Shown: positions 4,976 through 11,538, counted from the stretch's first letter. The stretch: DNA of 11,538 bases from CAYIRQ01 sp964365905 (GCA_964365905.1 CAYIRQ010000038.1:1-11538); one strand, 5' to 3'. A program made the numbers and translations. The notes: a model not told the origin generated them from the sequence alone.

Positions 4976-6706
4976 TCAGAAGTATATAGCATCTTCCTTC
5001 CTGCACCCTTTGCAGATTACCGAACGTTCGCGACGTTTCCCGTCTGCGAGCAGAACGAGCCGGACGAGACGGAGAATGGCATAGGGAACCTTCCCCTGGA
5101 GTGCGTCGAAGACAGGTTTCACGTACTGAAGGCCATGCTCCTCATAGAGCGAACGGATGCGATCAACCTCGGGAAGATCGTCGATGAGATGCGTGATATC
5201 GGGCGCAACGCCGAGAGCGACAAGTTTTTCGATGTACTTCAAGACGGTACCCTCCGTCACATCGCACGCTTCGGCGATCAGCGCCAGATTTTCACCATCT
5301 TTGAGAAGCGCTCTGATCATCTCGATTCGTTGGTCGGAAGTCCATGCGCGACGATTGGAAACGTCGAAGTTTTGCCGCGGTTTCGGCGGGACAAAGAGCG
5401 GCTGCGGAACATATTTCTTCGCTTCATCGGCGCTCGCACTGAGCGCAGTCGCAGTGAGACCGTCGTAGAACGCGGTGACGACGGGTTCCGCCCGGATCGA
5501 TGTCGGACTCCAACGCTCAAGCACGAGACCGGTACCGGATTGCACGCGGCTCAGTGCAACGTAGGCCTGTCCCGGTTCCCAGAGTTCAGCAAGATCCACG
5601 ATCATACGGTCGAGTGACGCGCCCTGCGCCTTGTGGATGGTCGTCGCCCATGCGAGCGTGACGGGGAAGTTCCATGCCGCGACGACTTCCTCTCCATCGC
5701 CGTTCAGGTAGGAAAATTTCTCCATGCCCACAACAATCTCCTGACCACTCAGCAGCCGGATCACCAGAGCATCGTCCGCAATGGACCGCACCTTTCCCAG
5801 GCTGCCGTTCACGAAGCGCATGCCCCCGGATACGTCGTTCTTGCGCATCATAACGAGCGCTTCCCGCTTGAGAACGAGCGTGTCGGGAATGGGAATCACC
5901 TTCCGTGCCGCATCGAAGAACGTTTCTTTTCCAACATACTGTGTGAGGAATGCCGAAGGATGGCCGGGAAGTTCCTCCAGGCGCTCACGATTATGCTCCT
6001 CGGCCTGCCGTCGATGGGGATAGAGTCGCGTGGCGGCGTCACGCGCTTCCCCTGTGCCAACGTGCGCGTCGAGATAGATTTGGACGGCATCATTCACGAT
6101 ACCATTGCGAATGAAATTCAAGACGGTCAGAAACTCGAGATCCTGCGTTCGCATGACCGTCGAGAGGAGTACCGGCTGGAACGCGCTCTCCGTCCAGACG
6201 GGATGCAGGAATGCCCAATCCTTCGGCTGACCGTCGGTCGCTACGGGCGGGAGCTGGGCGAAATCGCCCACGGCAATGATACGGAGTCCGCCCCATGGCT
6301 CATTTCTTCCTCGTACTTTGCGAGCAACGAGCTCAGCAGCATGAAGGGTTTCGCCGGAAAGCATGGAGATTTCATCAATCACGACGCAGCATGCTTGTTG
6401 CAATCTTCGGATCAGTTTCCTGCTGCGCACTGCCCTCATGACCGTTGCATCGGCTCCACCTTCCAGAATGCCGAGACCGAAGAAGCTGTGGAACGTCCTC
6501 CCGCCGACGATCACGGCGGCAGCCCCCGTGCTTGCGACGACGGGGAAGAGTTCCGTCGGCTTCCCCCGGAGATACCGTTCGAGGAGGTAGCTCTTGCCGG
6601 TGCCGGCGGCACCCGTGAGGAAGACGTTGCCTTCACGTTGCAGGACGTCCATGCCACGATGCTGACAGGACGTGAGCGTGCCCGATGATGCAGAAGATGT
6701 GGCCAT
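4976..6706 (-). CDS. PIF1/RecD-like superfamily 1 DNA helicase with C-terminal helix-turn-helix
   Basis: A 576-residue 5'-3' helicase of the PIF1/RecD2 type (SF1B), expected to unwind DNA during repair, recombination or replication restart. Counting from the ATG at 6706: Walker A GAAGTGKS (32-39), motif Ia region ASTGAAA, Walker B with VVIDEISM (108-115), motif III GDFAQLPP (147-154), the SH3-like insert, motif V around TTIHKAQGASLD (from about 355), and motif VI YVALSRVQSG (from about 382). After a proline-rich linker (about 433-446) the C-terminal 120 residues hold a helix-turn-helix of the kind seen after RecQ helicases (LALIAEACDVTEGTVLKYIEKL), possibly for DNA binding. A GTG at 6718 would add four residues, but it lies upstream of the predicted transcription start, so I choose 6706. 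The TPR gene follows 21 bases downstream. Confidence 0.92.
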   Translation of the reverse strand: MATSSASSGTLTSCQHRGMDVLQREGNVFLTGAAGTGKSYLLERYLRGKPTELFPVVASTGAAAVIVGGRTFHSFFGLGILEGGADATVMRAVRSRKLIRRLQQACCVVIDEISMLSGETLHAAELVARKVRGRNEPWGGLRIIAVGDFAQLPPVATDGQPKDWAFLHPVWTESAFQPVLLSTVMRTQDLEFLTVLNFIRNGIVNDAVQIYLDAHVGTGEARDAATRLYPHRRQAEEHNRERLEELPGHPSAFLTQYVGKETFFDAARKVIPIPDTLVLKREALVMMRKNDVSGGMRFVNGSLGKVRSIADDALVIRLLSGQEIVVGMEKFSYLNGDGEEVVAAWNFPVTLAWATTIHKAQGASLDRMIVDLAELWEPGQAYVALSRVQSGTGLVLERWSPTSIRAEPVVTAFYDGLTATALSASADEAKKYVPQPLFVPPKPRQNFDVSNRRAWTSDQRIEMIRALLKDGENLALIAEACDVTEGTVLKYIEKLVALGVAPDITHLIDDLPEVDRIRSLYEEHGLQYVKPVFDALQGKVPYAILRLVRLVLLADGKRRERSVICKGCRKEDAIYF

Positions 6707-6718
6707 CGGATCGGTCAC

Positions 6719-6747
6719 ATTCTACAGACTTTGTCATAGGTGTACAA
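6719..6747 (-). promoter_or_regulatory. Promoter of the helicase-TPR operon
   Basis: On the minus strand TTGTAC (complement of 6742-6747), a 17-bp spacer and TAGAAT (complement of 6719-6724) predict a start near 6712, six bases before the ATG at 6706. The GTG at 6718 abuts the -10 and would not be in the transcript. The -35 lies within the dyad at 6739-6756. Confidence 0.5.
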
Positions 6748-6756
6748 ATGTACACC
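6739..6756. promoter_or_regulatory. 18-bp palindromic operator candidate over the helicase -35
   Basis: GGTGTACAAATGTACACC consists of perfect 8-bp arms around a 2-base centre. It covers the -35 hexamer of the helicase promoter, the position of a repressor site. The GTAC-N4-GTAC layout is similar in form to LexA boxes of some bacteria, and a helicase would be a plausible damage-response gene, but the repressor identity is inference only. Confidence 0.6.
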
Positions 6757-6844
6757 ACAACATTTCACGTGTCTGCGCAGCTTCATATTCTGGCAAGAAT
6801 TACAAAAGGTCGTTATGCTCAGCTCAAGTCTTCTTACCAAACAC

Positions 6845-6850
6845 TATTTG
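6845..6850 (+). promoter_or_regulatory. Possible -10 of the methyltransferase gene
   Basis: TATTTG here would place transcription start at 6857, next to the ATG at 6858. No good -35 accompanies it, so this is weak and rests on the similar geometry at other genes in the window. Confidence 0.25.
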
Positions 6851-6857
6851 ATTTCAA

Positions 6858-8051
6858 ATGTACGATAATGCCGTCGCTCAAAGGGTTGCTCAACAGTATA
6901 AGCAGAAGCCTCTTACGGACTTTGCAAGTATTAATCCTCGTACCGACCTACAGGTGCTCAATCTTAACTGGAGAGAGAGGGATCTACCCGAATTTGTTCG
7001 GACGAAACATGTTCATCGATTACACCCGTATCTTGGGAAATTTATCCCTCAACTCGTTGAGATTTTTCTGCGGAAATTCAAACCAGGGTTGGTTTACGAT
7101 CCCTTCTGTGGATCAGGCACTACTCTCGTTGAGGCAAATGCCCTAGGCATTGATGCGATTGGAACCGATATATCCGCATTTAACGTGTTGCTTTCCAAGG
7201 CTAAGACGGACAAATACGACGTTGGAGTTTTGGAGAAAGATATTTATGACATCTTGAGAAGACTAGCGACCTACAAAACAAAATTTGAAAATGATCCAAA
7301 AGTTAGAAAAATGCTCTCCACAGATAACGAGTATTTGAATGAATGGTTTGCGGATCAATCGAGAAGAGAGCTTTTGTGCTATTTCAAACTTATTAAAGAT
7401 TACAAATATCAAGATCTTATGAAAATCGTCCTTTCAAGGTCTGCGAGATCCGCAAGGTTGGTAACCCACTTTGACCTTGATTTCCCAAAGAAGCCCCAAA
7501 AAGATTCTTATTATTGCTACAAGCACGGTCGTCACTGTTCTCCAGTGCAGGAGGCATACAAATTTTTGCATCGCTACACAATCGATACGCTCTACCGTAT
7601 AAAAGAATTTTCCGCGATTCGAACCAATGCAGAGGTGCAAGTCATTCATGGTGACTCAAGGGAGGTATCTCTGCCCCATGGAATCGATATGGTGTTTACC
7701 TCACCGCCGTATGTAGGATTGATCGATTACCATGAACAGCACAAGTATGCGTACGAATTGCTCGGTCTCAAAAACAACGAGACAAGAGAGATTGGCGCAG
7801 CAAAAGATGGTCAGTCAGAAAGTTCCAGAAAAAAGTACATCGATGGCATCAATCAAGTACTACTTCACACGAGGGACCACATGGCCCCTAAGGGGATCAT
7901 GGTGGTTGTCGTGCATGACAAATGCAATCTATACAATCCAGATATTGTCGGATTTAAGGCTGTAGGCAGAGTCGAGCGGCATGTAAATAGGCGAACTGGC
8001 AGAAGAAGCGGTGCATTCTATGAGAGTATCCTCATTTGGCAAAAAGTATGA
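6858..8051 (+). CDS. Type II DNA methyltransferase (TSPPY type, probably N4-cytosine)
   Basis: A 397-residue DNA amino-methyltransferase that would transfer a methyl group from S-adenosylmethionine to a base in the recognition site, shielding it from the restriction enzyme encoded next to it. The AdoMet-binding motif I DPFCGSGTTLVEA is at 81-93, followed by GIDAIGTDIS. A central region (about 115-255) may carry target recognition. The catalytic motif TSPPY is at 281-285, with IHGDSR (263-268) just before it. TSPPY rather than DPPY/NPPY favours N4-cytosine. Motif I precedes the catalytic motif, so this is not the beta-class order. The ATG at 6858 has no ribosome binding site. The stop codon overlaps the endonuclease start (ATGA), which indicates translational coupling. 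The gene is AT-rich compared with the helicase, consistent with transfer. Confidence 0.88.
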   Translation: MYDNAVAQRVAQQYKQKPLTDFASINPRTDLQVLNLNWRERDLPEFVRTKHVHRLHPYLGKFIPQLVEIFLRKFKPGLVYDPFCGSGTTLVEANALGIDAIGTDISAFNVLLSKAKTDKYDVGVLEKDIYDILRRLATYKTKFENDPKVRKMLSTDNEYLNEWFADQSRRELLCYFKLIKDYKYQDLMKIVLSRSARSARLVTHFDLDFPKKPQKDSYYCYKHGRHCSPVQEAYKFLHRYTIDTLYRIKEFSAIRTNAEVQVIHGDSREVSLPHGIDMVFTSPPYVGLIDYHEQHKYAYELLGLKNNETREIGAAKDGQSESSRKKYIDGINQVLLHTRDHMAPKGIMVVVVHDKCNLYNPDIVGFKAVGRVERHVNRRTGRRSGAFYESILIWQKV

Positions 8052-8173
8052 ACGCTAAGATTCGCAGTGAAATAAAAGGCTTTCTCGAGGGGTTCATTCA
8101 GGGGATGATCGATGAAAAGACGGAGAACAATTTTGTCCCAAGAAATTGCGGCCCCTTAGAAAAAGCTCCGTGA
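8048..8173 (+). pseudogene. N-terminal part of the restriction endonuclease, out of frame
   Basis: Starting at the ATG that overlaps the methyltransferase stop (ATGA, 8048-8051), this frame reads MNAKIRSEIKGFLEGFIQGM, then about 21 more residues, and ends at TGA 8171-8173. That beginning is what I expect for the N-terminus of TdeIII-type endonucleases. The rest of the enzyme continues in the next frame. Adding one A to the A5 run at 8160-8164 joins ...GPLEK to SSVKGDLKPFHESLLP and would give a protein of about 270 residues. The overlap with the preceding stop strongly supports 8048 as the true gene start. Confidence 0.75.
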
Positions 8174-8859
8174 AGGGTGACCTGAAACCTTTCCACGAAT
8201 CACTGCTGCCGGACGGACTGCTCACGATCACAGAATTTGAGAGATCTTTTTCAACAAAGCTTGGCACTACCTTTGAGGAGTGCGCGAGATTGATCGCGAG
8301 TGACCATCACAAAAGTGCCGTCAGGGGTTACCGAGTGAAAGGAACTGTAACAGCAAAATCCATAAAGAAGATTGAAGCAATCGTCAGCAAGATAGGCAAT
8401 GGTGGGATGAAGGAGAGCTTCAAAGGCTACGTCAAAGAAGTTGTTGAGAGCAGCAAGACTGGCGGAGGCACTGAACGCACAAGCATTGCCGATCTTTACA
8501 CCGAGACACAGAAGGGCGATGAATTGTACTTTGAAATCAAAAGTCCCAAACCAAACAAGGGGCAATGCTTAGAAGCAACAGGCCGCCTGCTGCAAATCCA
8601 CGCGATCAGACATGCGACATATCCTCGCGTCAAAGCAGTCTATGCAATGGCATACAACCCTTATGGCATCAACAAATCCGAGTACAAGCACAGCTTTGTG
8701 ATGAACTACATGGATGTTGAAAACGAGGTTCTGATTGGTAAAGAGTTCTGGGATCTTGTGGGTGGGCCCGGAACCTATGAGGAAGTGTTGGGCATATACC
8801 AGGAAGTTGGTCGTGAGAAGGGGCCTGATATGCTCGATCAACTTGCGATGGGTTACTAA
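8146..8859 (+). CDS. TdeIII-family type II restriction endonuclease, main frame (gene frameshifted)
   Basis: This frame carries most of a type II restriction endonuclease that resembles the TdeIII family (prototype site GGNCC as I recall). The 237 residues counted from a TTG at 8146 include FERSFSTKLGTTFEECARLIA (31-51, a family signature) and a PD-(D/E)XK-type active site: D116 in IADLY, then E130 and K132 in YFEIKSPKPNKGQ, typical of magnesium-dependent nucleases. The true start is probably 8048 in another frame; 8146 is only the first possible start in this frame, with no ribosome binding site. The catalytic core is complete, but without the N-terminal 39 residues activity is doubtful unless ribosomes slip at the A5 run or the sequence has an indel error. 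Its partner is the methyltransferase immediately upstream. Confidence 0.82.
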   Translation: MRPLRKSSVKGDLKPFHESLLPDGLLTITEFERSFSTKLGTTFEECARLIASDHHKSAVRGYRVKGTVTAKSIKKIEAIVSKIGNGGMKESFKGYVKEVVESSKTGGGTERTSIADLYTETQKGDELYFEIKSPKPNKGQCLEATGRLLQIHAIRHATYPRVKAVYAMAYNPYGINKSEYKHSFVMNYMDVENEVLIGKEFWDLVGGPGTYEEVLGIYQEVGREKGPDMLDQLAMGY

Positions 8860-8886
8860 CACACGATCTTCTGCAAGGCGGTCATA

Positions 8887-9227
8887 TCACGCCCACAGAC
8901 TCCGGTATTTTCCCCGGTTCTCCCAGAGAAAGAACGCGTTGATTGCGAGCAGAATGTAGGCGGGGATGGCGGCGGCGCTGATCGGAGCAGCATCGAGGAA
9001 CCAGTGGAACGTGATCACGTTCACCGTGAACGGTGCAAGCAGAGCTGCTGCGAGAGCCGTTTTTCCCCCATCATGTAGCCGGTCGCCATGAGCGCGGACA
9101 TGTAGGCCCACCCTTCGGGCGAGTACATCTCCGCCGTGGGCTCGGGGAATAAGCCAAAGGCGCCTGCAACGGGCATGAGGAGGAAGAGGCCGATGAGAAT
9201 CCGCAGGACGAGGCTCAGGATTTTCAT
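8887..9227 (-). pseudogene. Broken DoxX-like membrane protein gene
   Basis: Two minus-strand frames together look like a DoxX-family membrane protein. The first starts at ATG 9227 (MKILSLVLRILIGLFLLM...AYMSALMATGYMM). The second runs to the stop at 8887 (GGKTALAAALLAPFTVNVIT...YILLAINAFFLWENRGKY). They meet around 9061-9070, where a GGGGGAAAAA run occurs. Compared with the family as I remember it, about 15 residues between the ATGY-MM segment and the GK...LLAP helix are also missing, so a deletion rather than a single-base error is likely. A functional protein is not expected. The gene is divergent from the metalloprotease-like gene. Confidence 0.6.
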
Positions 9228-9253
9228 GGGGTGGGAGTGGAAGAATCTCTCTG

Positions 9254-9311
9254 AGTATACACCAAGCCCCAAAAAGAGGTCCGGCCTGAGGAGATATGCA
9301 TGTGGTATACT
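9254..9311. promoter_or_regulatory. Divergent -10 elements (TATACT on both strands)
   Basis: GTATACT occurs on the plus strand (9305-9311) and, inverted, on the minus strand (complement of 9254-9260). The plus copy is an extended -10 (TGGTATACT). Each predicts a transcript start about 20 bases ahead of an ATG: 9338 for the protease-like gene and 9227 for the DoxX remnant. The plus -10 lies inside the longer reading frame beginning at 9296, which argues for the 9338 start. Confidence 0.45.
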
Positions 9312-9337
9312 CCTCCGTACCTTCCCCCCTCCTTACT

Positions 9338-10123
9338 ATGGTTCTCCGTCGTTTGTTCCTTGTCTCTGGAGGTCTCACGCTCTTTGCGGTCACATCGATC
9401 GCTTCCGCCACGCATTCGTGGGCAGGCTTTCACTGGGCACGCACGGCGAATCCTTTTACTCTGAAATTGGGGGATAACGTTGCTTCCACGTGGGACGCGT
9501 ACCTTGCAGAGGCATCATCCGACTGGAGCCAGTCGAATGTGCTCGATACAAGCATCGTTCCCGGTGGAACGAATCCGAAGAATTGCCGGCCCACGGGTGG
9601 CCGCATCGAGGTCTGCAATGCGAAGTACGGCAGGAATGGCTGGCTCGGTATCGCACAAGTGTGGGTGAGCGGAAACCACATCACGCAGGCTGTCGCAAAA
9701 ATGAATGACACATATTTCAACACCGCAACCTACAACACGCCTGCGTGGAGAAGACTGGTCATGTGTCAGGAAATTGCACATGGCTTCGGGCTTGATCATC
9801 AGGATGAGAATTTCTCGAATGCAAATCTCGGGTCCTGCATGGATTACACCTCGGACCCTGATGGACCTCCGAGCAACGAGCATCCCAATGCCCATGATTT
9901 CGAACAGCTCGAAACGATCTATGCGCATCTCGATAGCTTCACGACTCTCGGCGCTGCGCTTCCCGGTGGAGGCAATGGGAATGATGTGGAGGGTGATGGT
10001 CCGTCTGCATGGGGCAAAGTTCTCCGCAGAGACGGCGCTGGCCGCCCATCGCTCCATGAGCACGATCTCGGTCATGGGCGCAAGGTGTTCACCTTCGTGA
10101 TCTGGGCGGATCAGGAGGAGTAA
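9338..10123 (+). CDS. Secreted matrixin-like metalloprotease family protein with Q replacing the first zinc His
   Basis: A 261-residue exported protein. Residues 1-24 form a signal peptide: basic MVLRR, hydrophobic LFLVSGGLTLFAVTS, and an AxA-like end (IASA). The domain has the metzincin layout: QEIAHGFGLDH (144-154) followed by a Met-turn-like segment SCMDY (166-170). In the canonical motif HExxHxxGxxH the first position is histidine; here it is Q144, with E145, H148 and H154 kept. I recall similar CQE-x-x-H-x-FGLDHQDE proteins in Patescibacteria, so this may be a family trait rather than a lesion. Four cysteines (83, 93, 143, 167) may form disulfides outside the cell. After a Gly-rich linker (PGGGNGND, from 209) comes a short His/Gly-rich tail. 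The frame opens at 9296, but the likely promoter lies inside that extension. Peptidase activity is uncertain. Confidence 0.82.
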   Translation: MVLRRLFLVSGGLTLFAVTSIASATHSWAGFHWARTANPFTLKLGDNVASTWDAYLAEASSDWSQSNVLDTSIVPGGTNPKNCRPTGGRIEVCNAKYGRNGWLGIAQVWVSGNHITQAVAKMNDTYFNTATYNTPAWRRLVMCQEIAHGFGLDHQDENFSNANLGSCMDYTSDPDGPPSNEHPNAHDFEQLETIYAHLDSFTTLGAALPGGGNGNDVEGDGPSAWGKVLRRDGAGRPSLHEHDLGHGRKVFTFVIWADQEE

Positions 10124-10150
10124 ATGACTTTCGTGTACACTTGAGAAACT

Positions 10151-11107
10151 ATGGAATCCACCACCCCACGCACCGGCCCCCGCGACGTCTTCCTCCATCT
10201 CCTCGTCATCATTTTCCTCTATATCTGCGTCATCAGCTTCGGAGCGCTCCTCTTCCAGTACATCACGATTGCGTTCCCGGATCCGCTCTACGGCGAGCAC
10301 GGGCGCTACGCGCGCGCGGCGCTCCGCTGGCCGCTCGCGACGCTCACGATCATTTTTCCGCTCTTTGTATGGTTGAATTCGATGCTGCAGAAAGAAATTG
10401 TGCGGGAGCCTGCGAAGCGTGATCTCAAAACGCGCAAGTGGCTCATCGGATTCACGTTGTTTCTCGCCGCGATCGTCATCGCCGGGGATCTCGTGACGCT
10501 CATCTATCACTTCCTGAGCGGAGAACTCACGGCGCGTTTCCTGCTCAAAGTCTTTGCGGTCCTCGTGATCGCGCTCGCCGTATTCCTCTATGAGGGCTGG
10601 AATTTCCGGATGGAGAGCGTGCCCTCCGCGCATCCGCAGATGAAACTCTTCGTGAGAGGGGTTGTCGGTGTCTCCGCTCTCACCATTCTCGCCGGGTTTT
10701 TCGTCGTCGGTTCGCCCTTTGCAGAGCGGGAACGACAATTTGACGACCGGCGCGTCTCCGATCTTTCGAGCATTCAATGGGGAATCGTGAACGAGTGGCA
10801 AGCGAAAGAGGCGTTGCCCTCCTCTCTCGAAGACTTGCGCGATCCGATCAGCGGTTTCGTGATCCCTCTCGATCCCGAGACCGGAGAGCCCTATGAATTC
10901 CGGAAGACGGGGGATCGTTCTTTCGAGCTCTGTGCGACGTTCAACCTTCCGAGCGACGATCAGGCGATGCGGGAGAAACCGGTTCCTGCTTACCCTTACC
11001 CTAGTGACGGCCTGCAGGAGAATTGGTCGCATGGAGAGGGTCGCACGTGCTTCCCGCGCACGATTGATCCGGACCGGTACCCGCCGAATCGGAAGGCGCC
11101 GATGTAA
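10151..11107 (+). CDS. DUF5671-like integral membrane protein with soluble C-terminal domain
   Basis: A 318-residue protein whose N-terminal part, PRDVFLHLLVIIFLYICVIS followed by FGALLFQY, matches DUF5671 as I recall it, a family frequent in Patescibacteria with no known function. Five hydrophobic helices are visible at about 13-42, 61-79, 97-121, 130-148 and 167-187. The soluble part from about 190 onward (ERERQFDDRRVSDLSSIQWG, then LPSSLEDLRDPISGFVIPLD, then YEFRKTGDRSFELCATF) resembles the C-terminal half of pseudopilins and related envelope proteins, where one helix precedes such a module. It ends in a proline-rich tail. A possible TACACT -10 (10136-10141) would give a 3-base leader. It follows the protease-like gene by 27 bases on the same strand and might also be cotranscribed with it. 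Base composition is GC-rich (42/60 in one line). Confidence 0.85.
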   Translation: MESTTPRTGPRDVFLHLLVIIFLYICVISFGALLFQYITIAFPDPLYGEHGRYARAALRWPLATLTIIFPLFVWLNSMLQKEIVREPAKRDLKTRKWLIGFTLFLAAIVIAGDLVTLIYHFLSGELTARFLLKVFAVLVIALAVFLYEGWNFRMESVPSAHPQMKLFVRGVVGVSALTILAGFFVVGSPFAERERQFDDRRVSDLSSIQWGIVNEWQAKEALPSSLEDLRDPISGFVIPLDPETGEPYEFRKTGDRSFELCATFNLPSDDQAMREKPVPAYPYPSDGLQENWSHGEGRTCFPRTIDPDRYPPNRKAPM

Positions 11108-11116
11108 GGTTTTGCG

Positions 11117-11538
11117 TCATCTCCGCCTCCGCCCCCGAAATCCTCCTCGCTCATGACGGAACGAGCGCCGTCTACGTTCCTGTCTCTCCGGCTTCTGGAT
11201 GGACGCGGCTCCCGGACGCGGCGGCGGAAGCGCAGGCAAAGCTTTTCTCGGGAGCGTGATGCGAATGAGCCGTTCGATGCTGCGGATATCCCCGATTTGA
11301 TCGGGAGTCGCAAACGAGATCGCGCGCCCTTCGCGACCTGCTCGTGCAGTTCTCCCGATGCGGTGAACATAATCCTCGGGATCATCCGGGAGATCGAAAT
11401 TGATCACAACCTCGATCCCCGTGACATCGATCCCGCGCGCCGCAATATCTGTTGCGACGAGAATCCTGTACTTTCCCCGTTTAAAACCCTCGAGCGCCTC
11501 CCGGCGCTGCGCGAGGGAACGATTGGAGTGAATTTCCG
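11117..11538 (-). CDS. DEAD-box RNA helicase, C-terminal part (runs off the window)
   Basis: The reading frame enters from the right edge and ends at TGA (complement of 11117-11119). It encodes the second RecA-like domain of a DEAD-box ATP-dependent RNA helicase: HSNRSLAQRREAL, motif V in ILVATDIAARGIDV, then INFDLPDDPEDYVHRIGRTA with motif VI HRIGRTARAG. The domain is followed by a short tail (FATPDQIGDIRSIERLIR...) and a basic arginine-rich C-terminus (PERQERRRRSFRHERGGFRG), which probably binds RNA. RhlE/CshA-like proteins have this layout; the exact type cannot be set without the N-terminal half. It converges on the DUF5671 gene with a 9-bp gap and no visible terminator between them. Confidence 0.93.
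   Translation of the reverse strand, partial: EIHSNRSLAQRREALEGFKRGKYRILVATDIAARGIDVTGIEVVINFDLPDDPEDYVHRIGRTARAGREGRAISFATPDQIGDIRSIERLIRITLPRKALPALPPPRPGAASIQKPERQERRRRSFRHERGGFRGRRRR

Noticed and set aside
5633..6688. Plus-strand open frame of 351 codons (and another at 4955-5617)
   Set aside because: Both are antisense to the helicase, which has all its motifs; the translations show no recognisable domain.
6685..7146. Plus-strand open frame of 153 codons overlapping the methyltransferase start
   Set aside because: It covers the intergenic promoter region and overlaps motif I of the methyltransferase in another frame; no domain.
9296..9337. Upstream extension of the protease-like gene (ATG at 9298 region)
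   Set aside because: It contains the extended -10 TGGTATACT and would place residues before an otherwise normal signal peptide, so the ATG at 9338 is preferred.
9515..11032. Long minus-strand open frame of 505 codons antisense to the protease-like and DUF5671 genes
   Set aside because: It is low-complexity and rich in Arg/Glu/His, has no domain, and mirrors two well-supported plus-strand genes. This is typical of antisense openness in GC-rich coding DNA.
1..11538. CRISPR array or ribosomal RNA
   Set aside because: No regularly spaced short direct repeats and no conserved rRNA segments were seen.

Overview
The window looks like a piece of a Patescibacteria (Candidate Phyla Radiation) genome. 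This rests on family resemblance recalled from memory, not on a search. The clues are a large serine recombinase that begins MKYFLYARKSTESEERQ and runs into a tRNA gene, a DUF5671-type membrane protein, and a secreted protease-like protein with the motif QEIAHGFGLDH. No clear Shine-Dalgarno sequence precedes any gene. In several cases a -10-like hexamer lies so close to the start codon that the mRNA would be leaderless or nearly so.

Left part (1-4133), a tRNA-targeted mobile region. A large serine recombinase (182-1645) is flanked by a perfect 74-bp inverted repeat (67-140 and 1545-1618). Its last codons are the complement of an intact tRNA-Glu(UUC) gene (1613-1687, minus strand). A second, degenerate tRNA-Glu copy lies at 3678-3753. 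The core CTGCCAA occurs at four junctions that look like attP (about 52-140), attL (about 1600-1618), attB (about 3678) and attR (4111-4133) half-site combinations. Between the two tRNA copies is a divergent pair of unrecognised genes: 1831-2283, with a zinc-finger-like H-x3-C-x2-C motif, and 2323-3642, a 439-residue helical acidic protein. They share a 33-bp promoter region in which two promoters are fully interlocked. A GIY-YIG nuclease-like gene (3805-4065) follows.

Middle part (4214-8859). On the minus strand a PIF1/RecD-like superfamily 1 helicase (4976-6706) precedes a TPR/ST7-like protein (4214-4954), probably as one operon. An 18-bp perfect dyad overlaps the -35 of the proposed helicase promoter. 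On the plus strand is a type II restriction-modification pair: a TSPPY-type DNA methyltransferase (6858-8051), then a TdeIII-family restriction endonuclease. The endonuclease gene starts inside the methyltransferase stop codon (ATGA at 8048) but is broken by a -1 frameshift at an A5 run (8160-8164). The R-M genes and the 2323-3642 cargo gene look more AT-rich than the rest. Spot counts of single 60-base lines gave 22/60 GC in the methyltransferase, 25/60 in 2323-3642, 35/60 in the helicase and 42/60 in the DUF5671 gene. This suggests separate acquisition.

Right part (8887-11538). A broken DoxX-like membrane gene (minus) sits divergent to a secreted metalloprotease-like gene (9338-10123). A five-helix DUF5671-like membrane protein with a soluble tail follows (10151-11107). 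It converges on the C-terminal part of a DEAD-box RNA helicase (11117 to the window end, minus strand).
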